A program made the position numbers and the translations under genes. Shown piece by piece: positions 28,634 through 35,387 of a stretch of DNA of 64,000 bases. The stretch lies in the NCBI GenBank assembly GCA_963747315.1, contig CAVVEQ010000010.1:11445-75444 (forward strand), read 5' to 3'. The notes under the pieces were generated by a model. It searched no databases. It had not been told where the DNA came from and was given only the letters and a program-made list of their open reading frames with translations. The DNA comes from CAVVEQ01 sp963747315 (GTDB lineage Bacteria > Chloroflexota > Anaerolineae > Anaerolineales > Anaerolineaceae). How positions within the stretch are numbered: position 1 is the stretch's first letter; each line of letters opens with the position of its first letter.

Positions 28634-29281
28634 TTATTCCTTGCGGGGGGAAAGAGCGCGGATGAGCACAACCGCGCCGCCGATGATCAGCGCCACCGGC
28701 CAGACGTAAATCCCATAGGTGGTATCCAGGAAACCGAAGAAAAGCGCCATCACCAGCAGCGCCAGCGCCGGGATCCACGCCCAGCGGTTCTTGGCTTCGC
28801 CGGTGGGCAGCAGCGCCACCAGTCCAAAGGTGATCGCGAGCCCAAGGAACATCACTCCCACCCCGGCCATCGCGTAATACTGGCTGACGCCGATCAGCGC
28901 GGCCACGGAAAACAGCGCCCCGCCCGGGATGATGGCCCACCAGTTCTCGTGGTCGATCAGGTAAATGATCCAGAAGCTGACCCCGATCATGCCCAGGAAG
29001 AACACAGGGGCAAGCCCCCCGGGGAACCCGGGGATCATCGGCAGGATGATCACACCGGCCAGGCCGATCAGGCTGCAGCCAGGGATGAGCGCCCACCACT
29101 GCTTTCGGTCCACCAGGAACACATAAATGAACACCGCTCCGGCGGCGGCAAAGATCGCACCCATAACAACTGCCCAGGTGGAACCCTGCAGGTCCAGGAT
29201 CCCCAGGCTTTGCAGCAGGGTGATCACCCCGATCACCAGCAGCACGATCCCAACAATGATACGCCAATCAACTCGCTTCAT
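28634..29281 (-). CDS. Multi-helix membrane protein of the envelope operon
   Basis: 215 residues and about seven helices. It shows repeats of the type W-x-x-I-x-G (QWWALIPGCSLIGLAGVIIL, NWWAIIPGGALFSVAALIG, RWAWIPALALLVMALF), each about 60 residues apart. I do not recognise a named family. Its first helix VDWRIIVGIVLLVIGVITL resembles the LiaF-type helix of its neighbours, so it probably works in the same membrane complex. Confidence 0.65.
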   Translation of the reverse strand: MKRVDWRIIVGIVLLVIGVITLLQSLGILDLQGSTWAVVMGAIFAAAGAVFIYVFLVDRKQWWALIPGCSLIGLAGVIILPMIPGFPGGLAPVFFLGMIGVSFWIIYLIDHENWWAIIPGGALFSVAALIGVSQYYAMAGVGVMFLGLAITFGLVALLPTGEAKNRWAWIPALALLVMALFFGFLDTTYGIYVWPVALIIGGAVVLIRALSPRKE

Positions 29282-29302
29282 TTCTTACATCCTTTCGGTG
29301 AA

Positions 29303-30106
29303 TTATTGAATTCGGACCGATCCGACAGCCGAATCGATCTTGATCTCCACTTTGTTTTCCGCAGTATCATAATCCGGGCTGAGGTAGCGCTCTCCGTTGA
29401 ACGGGAACCGCTTCTCGTCGATCGTTTTCTTCATCAGCGCGGCCTCTACCTTGATGCTGCCTGCCACACCCTCGGGCACGGTCAGGTCAATGGATGCCGC
29501 TCCGGCATCGATATCCACCAGCGTGTAACCCGCCTTTTCCGGCAGGATGATCCTGCTTGAGCTGGCACCGGTATCCAGGTCAAATTTCTGCACGTTCAAC
29601 CCGCTAAGATCACAAACCAGCTCGCTCGCCCCCGTATCCAGGTCCAGGGTGAAGGGGATCGAAGGGTTCAGGTTAACAGTCCATTCCAGTCCTCCGCCGG
29701 GATAATCGAAGGCGCTATCAAAAGCCGCTTCAGCTTCACTTTCCAGCTTGATGGAAGCCTTCCCGTCGCTGACTGAAACCTTCTTTTTCAACCCGCCGCT
29801 GAAGGTGCCCCCCAGCAATTCGCCTTCCTTCGCGCCAGCGGTAAGGGTCATCTTCCCTGCGCCATGTTCGATGGATACCCTGGCTTCCTTCACCCCCTCC
29901 AGGGCGATCGTATCCTCCACCACCTTCAGATCCGCGTTTTTCGGGAAGCGTGGCCGGATCAGGAACCAGATGCCCAGGGCGATCAGGAAGAAGGGACCGA
30001 TCAGTGCCCAGATGTTCACCCCGGGGAACAAGCCGAGGGTAATCCCCAGGAACAATAAGCCAAAGAGGATCAGGACGATCCCCCAATAGACACGCCGGAT
30101 ATTCAT
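29303..30106 (-). CDS. Two-helix LiaF-like protein with toast-rack domain
   Basis: 267 residues. Two N-terminal helices (VYWGIVLILFGLLFLGITLG, IGPFFLIALGIWFLI) are followed by a beta-rich extracytoplasmic domain with regular repeats: EARVSIEHGAGKMTL, IPFTLDLDTGASELVCDLSG, KFDLDTGASSSRIILPE, VDIDAGAASIDLTVPEG. The pattern is that of DUF4097/toast_rack-type beta-solenoids. It shares architecture with the last gene of the operon and may be its paralogue. Confidence 0.75.
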   Translation of the reverse strand: MNIRRVYWGIVLILFGLLFLGITLGLFPGVNIWALIGPFFLIALGIWFLIRPRFPKNADLKVVEDTIALEGVKEARVSIEHGAGKMTLTAGAKEGELLGGTFSGGLKKKVSVSDGKASIKLESEAEAAFDSAFDYPGGGLEWTVNLNPSIPFTLDLDTGASELVCDLSGLNVQKFDLDTGASSSRIILPEKAGYTLVDIDAGAASIDLTVPEGVAGSIKVEAALMKKTIDEKRFPFNGERYLSPDYDTAENKVEIKIDSAVGSVRIQ

Positions 30107-30122
30107 TTCTACCTGGCCTTTC

Positions 30123-30635
30123 TCAGGATTCGCCCCGGTTGAAGAGCGGGCGCAGCAGGATCAGGATGCCGGCAGCCACCAGCAGCAGCGGCCAGTAGAC
30201 ACCCGTTGCGTTGAATGCGCCGAAAATGGCGCCGAAGATGGCAAACAGGATCAGGCTGGTGAGGATCACGTTCAGCCCGCGCCGCACCGAGTAGCGGTTC
30301 CCCCCGCCGGTGACGGATGCCAGGATGATCCCCACGCCAACAAAACCGGGGATGAGCGTCCAGGCGTAGGTCCAGGATGCGAACATGTCGTACATGTTCT
30401 GAAAATACAGGATCCCGCCGATCCCCCCCACAATGCAGGCCGGCACGGCCATATCCGGAACCCCGGTGATGAGCCCAATGACGAAGAGCAGCACCCCCAC
30501 CCCCACGATGATAAGCGGCCACAGGTCTGCAACCTGCGCTTGCAGGTCCGGCACCAGGTTGACCAGGGCGAAGAACGCCCCTGCCAGGATGAGAAACACC
30601 CCGATGGCGACAGCTGATTTTTGACGCGTTTCCAT
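30123..30635 (-). CDS. Membrane protein, first gene of the envelope operon
   Basis: 170 residues and about five helices, starting KSAVAIGVFLILAGAFFALV. The pattern LWPLIIVGVGVLLFVIGLI and YWPLLLVAAGILILL matches the WPL-x-GG helices of LiaF-like proteins. No other domain is visible. The start has a strong GGAGGA site. Four further genes follow with gaps of 1-21 bp. Confidence 0.7.
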   Translation of the reverse strand: METRQKSAVAIGVFLILAGAFFALVNLVPDLQAQVADLWPLIIVGVGVLLFVIGLITGVPDMAVPACIVGGIGGILYFQNMYDMFASWTYAWTLIPGFVGVGIILASVTGGGNRYSVRRGLNVILTSLILFAIFGAIFGAFNATGVYWPLLLVAAGILILLRPLFNRGES

Positions 30636-30835
30636 ATCTTCCTCCGTGGAAAGATTAAATTTATATGAGTATAACGGAAATTTTACCGGAAAGTTGCAGT
30701 TTGTGATCCCCCAACATCATGATTTTTGTATTGGTCAGTTGAACAGCCGGGGGATGCTGCTGGGAAGCAAAGGGATGTAATCATGTACTCAAATTTTTGT
30801 TCGGGGTGACAAAAACCGTGCGGCTATACACTCCC

Positions 30836-30863
30836 TTGACTTTTCTTTTTCTCGCACTATAAT
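30836..30863 (+). promoter_or_regulatory. Promoter of the cys leader and cysK-cysE
   Basis: TTGACT (30836-30841), a 16-nt spacer and TATAAT (30858-30863). The predicted transcript starts near 30870, about 30 nt before the leader-peptide ATG and 205 nt before cysK. Confidence 0.85.
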
Positions 30864-30901
30864 GGGAATATCTACTGATTTTGTCCGATTTATGGAGTAC
30901 G

Positions 30902-30940
30902 ATGGGAAAATGCATGTGTATGTGGCGGGGTTCAGCTTGA
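30902..30940 (+). CDS. Putative Cys/Met-rich leader peptide of cysK-cysE
   Basis: A 12-codon reading frame MGKCMCMWRGSA with GGAG four nt upstream of its ATG. Codons 4-7 are TGC-ATG-TGT-ATG, so two Cys and two Met codons lie in a row, and five of twelve residues would be sulfur amino acids or the Trp after them. It sits between a strong promoter and the cysteine synthesis genes, where a leader peptide for ribosome-mediated attenuation would be. A competing frame from ATG 30892 (19 codons, no Cys) overlaps it but has no ribosome site. Confidence 0.6.
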   Translation: MGKCMCMWRGSA

Positions 30941-30943
30941 CCA

Positions 30944-31043
30944 CCGCCTGAGTTAAGAAAAACCTTCAGCCAGCTGGATCAGGCGGCGGAAGCCACCCCG
31001 CAGAACAACCTCTGTTTAGCGGAAGCAACCGCTGCTTTTATTT
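30944..31043 (+). promoter_or_regulatory. Predicted transcription attenuator upstream of cysK
   Basis: Segment 2, CCGCCTGA (30944-30951), is exactly complementary to segment 3, TCAGGCGG (30979-30986). Segment 3 extended (GCGGCGG, 30983-30989) can instead pair with segment 4, CCGCTGC (31029-31035), with one G-U pair. Segment 4 is directly followed by TTTTATTT (31036-31043). A smaller hairpin AGCGG/CCGCT (31018-31033) also ends at this T tract. Segment 2 starts three nt after the leader stop codon, so a ribosome finishing the leader would cover it and favour the terminator, while one stalled at the Cys codons would leave it free. Folding was done by eye. Confidence 0.55.
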
Positions 31044-31076
31044 CCCGGCTGGCTTTTAATTTCGAAAGGTTAAAAA

Positions 31077-32009
31077 ATGAAGATCGCAAAGAATATTACT
31101 GAGCTGGTGGGTCACACCCCCCTCGTCCAGCTCAACCGCATCGTTGCAGGCAGCCAGGCGAAGATCGTCGTCAAGCTGGAATACTTCAACCCCTCCCATT
31201 CGGTCAAAGATCGGGCGGCGCTGGCCATGGTCGAAGAGGCCGAAAAGCAGGGGCTCCTCAAGCCGGATTCGATCATCATCGAGCCCACCAGCGGCAACAC
31301 CGGCATCGCCCTGGCTATGATCGCCGCCGCGCGCGGCTACAAATGCGTCCTCACCATGCCGGAAACGATGAGCCGCGAGCGGCGCATGCTCCTGCGCGCC
31401 TACGGCGCTGAGCTGATCCTCACCCCCGGCGCGGAGGGCATGGGCGGAGCTATCCGCAAGGCCGAGGAGATCGCCGCTTCGGACCCCAAATATTTCCTTC
31501 CCCAGCAGTTCAACAACCCCGCCAACCCCGAGTTCCACCGCCGCACCACCGCCGAGGAGATCTGGGCGGATACCGACGGCAAGGTGGATATCCTGGTTGC
31601 GGGCGTGGGCACCGGCGGCACCATCACCGGCGTGGGCGAGATGCTCAAGGAACGCAAGCCCTCCGTACAGGTGGTGGCTGTGGAGCCGGATGCCTCGGCG
31701 GTACTTTCCGGCGAACCCAAAGGTCCGCACCCCATCCAGGGCATCGGCGCCGGGTTCATCCCGAAAGTGCTCAATACCAAGGTCTACGACCGCATCGTGC
31801 GGGTGAAGAACGAGGACGCCTTCGCCACCGCGCGTAAAATGGCAACGCAGGAAGGCCTGCTGGTGGGCATCTCCTCCGGTGCGGCGGTCTGGGCTGCCCT
31901 GCTCCTCGGCGCGGAATCCGCAAACAAGGGCAAGCTGATCGTGGTTATCATCCCCTCCTTCGGCGAGCGCTACCTTTCCACCGCCCTCTACGCGGACCTG
32001 GGGGATTGA
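31077..32009 (+). CDS. cysK: Cysteine synthase (O-acetylserine sulfhydrylase)
   Basis: 310 residues. The PLP lysine is in PSHSVKDRAA, the substrate loop is EPTSGNTGIALA, and the phosphate-binding glycine loop is GVGTGGTITG. GISSGAAVWAAL near the end is also diagnostic. The enzyme makes cysteine from O-acetylserine and sulfide. cysE follows with one base between stop and start, so substrate supply and use are encoded together. Expression is probably controlled by the upstream leader. Confidence 0.97.
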   Translation: MKIAKNITELVGHTPLVQLNRIVAGSQAKIVVKLEYFNPSHSVKDRAALAMVEEAEKQGLLKPDSIIIEPTSGNTGIALAMIAAARGYKCVLTMPETMSRERRMLLRAYGAELILTPGAEGMGGAIRKAEEIAASDPKYFLPQQFNNPANPEFHRRTTAEEIWADTDGKVDILVAGVGTGGTITGVGEMLKERKPSVQVVAVEPDASAVLSGEPKGPHPIQGIGAGFIPKVLNTKVYDRIVRVKNEDAFATARKMATQEGLLVGISSGAAVWAALLLGAESANKGKLIVVIIPSFGERYLSTALYADLGD

Positions 32010-32010
32010 G

Positions 32011-32856
32011 ATGAACCCCGCGCAGCTTTCCACCTCCCTTCCGGGGGAAGCCAATAGCCCTCTGCAGGCGCGTCCTCGTAAAAAAGGTGCATTCACCCGC
32101 ATCCGCGCGGATATCCAGTCCGTGTTCGACCGCGACCCGGCCGCCCGCTCGGTGATCGAGGTGCTGCTCACCTACCCCGGCTTGCACGCCATCTGGGGGC
32201 ACCGCCTTTCGCACTGGTACTGGACCCATCACCTAAAACTGCTCGGGCGCATCAACCAGACGCTTTTCCGCTGGCTGACCGGCATCGAGATCCACCCCGG
32301 CGCGACCATCGGCGAGGATTTCTTCATCGATCACGGCATGGGCGTGGTCATCGGCGAAACTGCCGAGGTGGGCCGCAGCGTCACCCTCTACCACGGGGTC
32401 ACCCTGGGCGGGGTCAGTCTGAATAAGGGTAAGCGTCACCCCACCCTGGAGGATAACGTGGTGGTCGGCGCTGGAGCCAAGGTGCTGGGGGCCATCACCA
32501 TCGGCGAGGGCAGCCGCATCGGCGCAAACGCCGTGGTTGTCAGGGATGTGCCCCCCGATTCGGTGGTGGTCGGCGTTCCGGGGCAGGTCGTCCACCGCTC
32601 GCAGCCGCACGATAACGCCCCCGACCTGGCCCACAACCGCCTGCCGGATATGCTCACCGAGTCCATCGTCTCCCTGATGAAACGGTTGGATACCGTGGAA
32701 TCCACCCTGCACCTGCACGGCATCCAGCACCCGGTGCTGAATGGCGACGGCGCCTGGAAGGACGAGCACCCCGGGGATGAACAACCCGAACCACCCGCCA
32801 AAGTGATCCACGCCCCGCAGGATGGGGAGTGGCGCGGCGAGGACTTCCAAATATAA
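32011..32856 (+). CDS. cysE: Serine O-acetyltransferase
   Basis: 281 residues. After the SATase helical part comes the left-handed beta-helix: GIEIHPGATIGEDFFIDHGM, GVVIGETAEVGRSVTLYHGV, TLGGVSLNKGKRHPTLED, ITIGEGSRIGANAVVVRDVP. The catalytic His-Asp segment FIDHGMG is intact. A C-terminal tail of about 80 residues with a helix (LTESIVSLMKRLDTVESTLH) and an acidic Pro-rich end is longer than in E. coli CysE. It forms O-acetylserine for CysK and may bind it in a cysteine synthase complex. Confidence 0.96.
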   Translation: MNPAQLSTSLPGEANSPLQARPRKKGAFTRIRADIQSVFDRDPAARSVIEVLLTYPGLHAIWGHRLSHWYWTHHLKLLGRINQTLFRWLTGIEIHPGATIGEDFFIDHGMGVVIGETAEVGRSVTLYHGVTLGGVSLNKGKRHPTLEDNVVVGAGAKVLGAITIGEGSRIGANAVVVRDVPPDSVVVGVPGQVVHRSQPHDNAPDLAHNRLPDMLTESIVSLMKRLDTVESTLHLHGIQHPVLNGDGAWKDEHPGDEQPEPPAKVIHAPQDGEWRGEDFQI

Positions 32857-32888
32857 AAAAACCCGGGGAGGGATGATCCTCTCCGGGT
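32855..32888. terminator. Terminator between cysE and the CAP-LysM gene
   Basis: ACCCGGGGAGG (32861-32871) pairs with CCTCTCCGGGT (32878-32888). The seven-T tail is on the minus strand, so it is strongest for the CAP-LysM gene, and weaker for cysE. Confidence 0.85.
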
Positions 32889-32907
32889 GATTTCTCATCG
32901 ACTTCGA

Positions 32908-33872
32908 TCAACTCTTCTTACGAAAATTGACCACCAGCACCGCGCCCAGGCCCAGCGCGCACAGGGCGATGATGCCTACACCCAGCGTCCGGCGATCCAA
33001 TTTTGGAAGCCCCTTGATCAGCGGTTCCGGGGTGGGTGTGGCTGTGGCGGTTGGGGTGTAAAAGGGTGTTGCTGTTTTGGTTGGCACGCGCGAGGTGGCT
33101 GTCCGCGTGGGGCGGACGGATGTGGCGGTGGGTGATGGTGAAATAGTGGGTGTGGGCGCGTTCTTGATGGTAAGCTTCATCCCGTTATAAATGGTGGTTG
33201 TGCCTGCCAGGTTGTTCATCTGCTGGATCTCCAGGATCTTCACCCCGTATGCCACCGCGATGCTCCACAGCGTCTGCCCGGGTTCCACAATATGCACCAC
33301 CGTTCCATCCGGGAACGGCGTTGCGGTGATCACAGGCTGCATCAACTGGGAAGCCTGCGGGGTGACGGCCGCCACCGGCGCCGAACCCGTCCCCGGGGAA
33401 CCTCCCGCCACATAAGCGGCATGCACGATATACACAGTGCCGGTGGCACCCAGCGCGGTCCCTGCCCCGATATGGGTGTAGCTGGGGTTGACCATCGGGA
33501 TCATGTGCGCGTCGTCCGACCAGGCCACCATGATCTGGTTCAGGGTTCCCACGTTGAACCTCGCCCAGTTTTCGGTGGCGAAAACCGTCCCGCCGCCGCC
33601 AAAACCGGCAGCCGCCACCCGGCCGGAAACATTTCCGATGTGATCGCTCAGGTTGTTATCCGCCATGTACTGCGCGGTCCAGGCGGCGGTGCCATCCAGG
33701 GTGGAGTCTTCGATCAATGCCGGCAGCCCGCGTGAAGTGCGGATGCCATTCACGGCAGCGATCAGGTCTCCGGCCGTGATGGTGTCGCTCTCGGCGCGGG
33801 AACTGAAAGAAACAAGCAGGGATAACAGTCGATCATAATCGCGGGAATGAACAGGGAAAGGGTTCGTTTCAT
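32908..33872 (-). CDS. Surface CAP-domain and LysM protein with Thr/Pro stalk and C-terminal anchor, probable frameshift
   Basis: About 320 residues. I start at ATG 33872 (MKRTLSLFIPAI, a signal peptide) and shift frame near 33830; the unshifted frame upstream has no signal peptide. A CAP/SCP domain at about 30-150 shows LIAAVNGIRTSRGLPAL, DHIGNVSGR and MVNPSYTHIGAG. A LysM domain follows (VVHIVEPGQTLWSIAVAYGV, MNNLAGTTTIYNGMKL). Then come about 55 residues of TPT/TAT repeats and the helix LGVGIIALCALGLGAVLVV with a basic end. It is a secreted peptidoglycan-binding protein held in the membrane. Confidence 0.8.
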
Positions 33873-33957
33873 CGCCCGGAATTATACCAAAGGGAATTCT
33901 CCTCCTTGTACCCGTTGTTAAGGTTTTATTAATCTCCTGTGAAGAAAATCGACGTAA

Positions 33958-33984
33958 ATAAAATAGCCGGGCGGACCGGCTATT
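33958..33984 (-). terminator. Terminator after the CBS gene
   Basis: AATAGCCGG (33962-33970) and CCGGCTATT (33976-33984) with TTTATTTACG following on the minus strand. Confidence 0.75.
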
Positions 33985-34010
33985 CATTATCATGTTCGTG
34001 ACGTCAACGG

Positions 34011-34430
34011 TTATGTAAGCGCCCGCTCCGCGCCGCCGTAGCCGAACGCCTCGGCCACCACCAGGAAGTCGGTGGCAGCGATCATCCCCACAAGACTGCC
34101 CTTATCATCCACCACGGGCAGGTGATGGATGCGCATTTCCTTCATCTTCGCCGCGCACTCCTGCACCGTCATCGTCTCGGGAACCATCACCACCGGTGTG
34201 TGCATGATATCTTTCACTTTCACCTTGGCGGGGTTTTGGCATTGCGCCACGATCTTATCGCAGATATCGATCGTGGTGACGATGCCATATTCGGGGCTGT
34301 CGGCTGTCTTATTCACGATCAGGCTGTCCACGTAGCGTCTGCGCATTAAGGCGAGCGCTTCCGTCACCGGGGCTTCCGGGTCGATGAATAAGATCAGGTT
34401 GATCATCCAATCTCGTACGCTTGATTTCAT
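34011..34430 (-). CDS. Two-CBS-domain protein
   Basis: 139 residues from ATG 34430, preceded by GGAGAG. Two CBS domains: residues about 8-60 (FIDPEAPVTEALALMRRRYV, GIVTTIDICDKIV) and 75-130 (VPETMTVQECAAKMKEMRIH, LVGMIAATDFL). CBS pairs bind adenosine nucleotides and often act as energy sensors. No effector domain is attached. It is downstream of surE on the same strand. Confidence 0.9.
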   Translation of the reverse strand: MKSSVRDWMINLILFIDPEAPVTEALALMRRRYVDSLIVNKTADSPEYGIVTTIDICDKIVAQCQNPAKVKVKDIMHTPVVMVPETMTVQECAAKMKEMRIHHLPVVDDKGSLVGMIAATDFLVVAEAFGYGGAERALT

Positions 34431-34482
34431 GGATACTCTCCGTTCAAGTGGAATGGATTGCTCTGCGGTTATTGTAGCACGG

Positions 34483-35269
34483 TCAGCGCGGCCATTTCCA
34501 GCCCTGCAGCACGGCAAGCGCGGCGGTATCGGTCAAATCCAGTTGGATTGGTGTTACCGAGATATACCCCTGCTTGATCGCGCCAAAGTCGGTATCCTCT
34601 TCCTCGATGCCGGTGGGGGCTTCCCCCCCGATCCAGTAATAAGGTTTTCCGCGCGGATCCTCCCGCTTCACAAGCGCGTCCCGGTAGATGCGCTGCCCCT
34701 GGCGGGTGATCTTCCAACCTCTGATCTCTCCTTTCCGGGATGCCCGGGACATTCAGGTTCAGCAGCGTCCCCGCGGGAAAACCATTTTTCAATAGTAGCA
34801 GAGCGGCTTTTCGGGCTGCCCTGGCCGCAGGCTTGAAATCAAAGGGTCCACTGGAATGCTCGGGGCTGTCGAGCGATACCGCGATGGCTGGGATGCCTGA
34901 AATGGCCGCTTCCATCGCCGCGGTCACCGTGCCGGAATAGGTAACATCGTGACCTACATTGGCATTCGGGTTGATCCCCGATATTACCAGGTCCAGCGAT
35001 GCCTCTATGAACCCGAGAATGGCCAGTGCGACGCAATCCGACGGGGCGCCGTCACTGCAAAAAGCCGGGCTGCCGTCGGCCAGCGTGGTTCGCCGCACCC
35101 TCAGCGGACGGTGCATGGTCTTCACATGCCCGGATGCACTCCAGTTGCGGTCGGGAGCCAGCACGGTCACCTCGCCGATTTTGCGCATTTCTTTCGCCAA
35201 AGCCAACAGACCGGGCGCGGTCACGCCGTCGTCATTTGTCACAAGAATATTAAGTTTCTTATCGATCAT
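34483..35269 (-). CDS. surE: 5'/3'-nucleotidase SurE, one frameshift
   Basis: About 262 residues when frames join near 34735. The metal-binding start ILVTNDDGVTAPGL, the APDRNWSASGH loop and ISGINPNANVGHDVTYSGTV are diagnostic of SurE. After the break the protein continues GEIRGWKITRQGQRIYRDAL and ends with TPIQLDLTDTAAL. SurE dephosphorylates nucleoside 5'- and 3'-monophosphates under stress conditions. The break is in GGAAAGG and is probably artefactual. Confidence 0.93.
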
Positions 35270-35332
35270 GGCAATCTTTCAAAGTTGGATTTGAGAGATG
35301 AATTTTAACCCCAATCGTCCATCGGTAGAAAG

Positions 35333-35365
35333 AAAACAAGGCACCTTTATTGGGAGCCTTGTTTT
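35333..35365 (-). terminator. Terminator after hppA
   Basis: AAAACAAGGC and GCCTTGTTTT enclose a 13-nt loop 23 bp beyond the hppA stop. The T run is present on both strands. Confidence 0.85.
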
Positions 35366-35387
35366 CATTTACCAGAGTGGAAAAAAG

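Noticed and set aside
30892..30951. 19-codon frame overlapping the cys leader peptide
   Set aside because: No ribosome site and no Cys codons; kept only as the alternative that would weaken the attenuation model.
32908..33993. Longer CAP-LysM reading frame from 33993
   Set aside because: It lacks a signal peptide and includes the CBS terminator hairpin; ATG 33872 with a frame shift gives a proper signal sequence.
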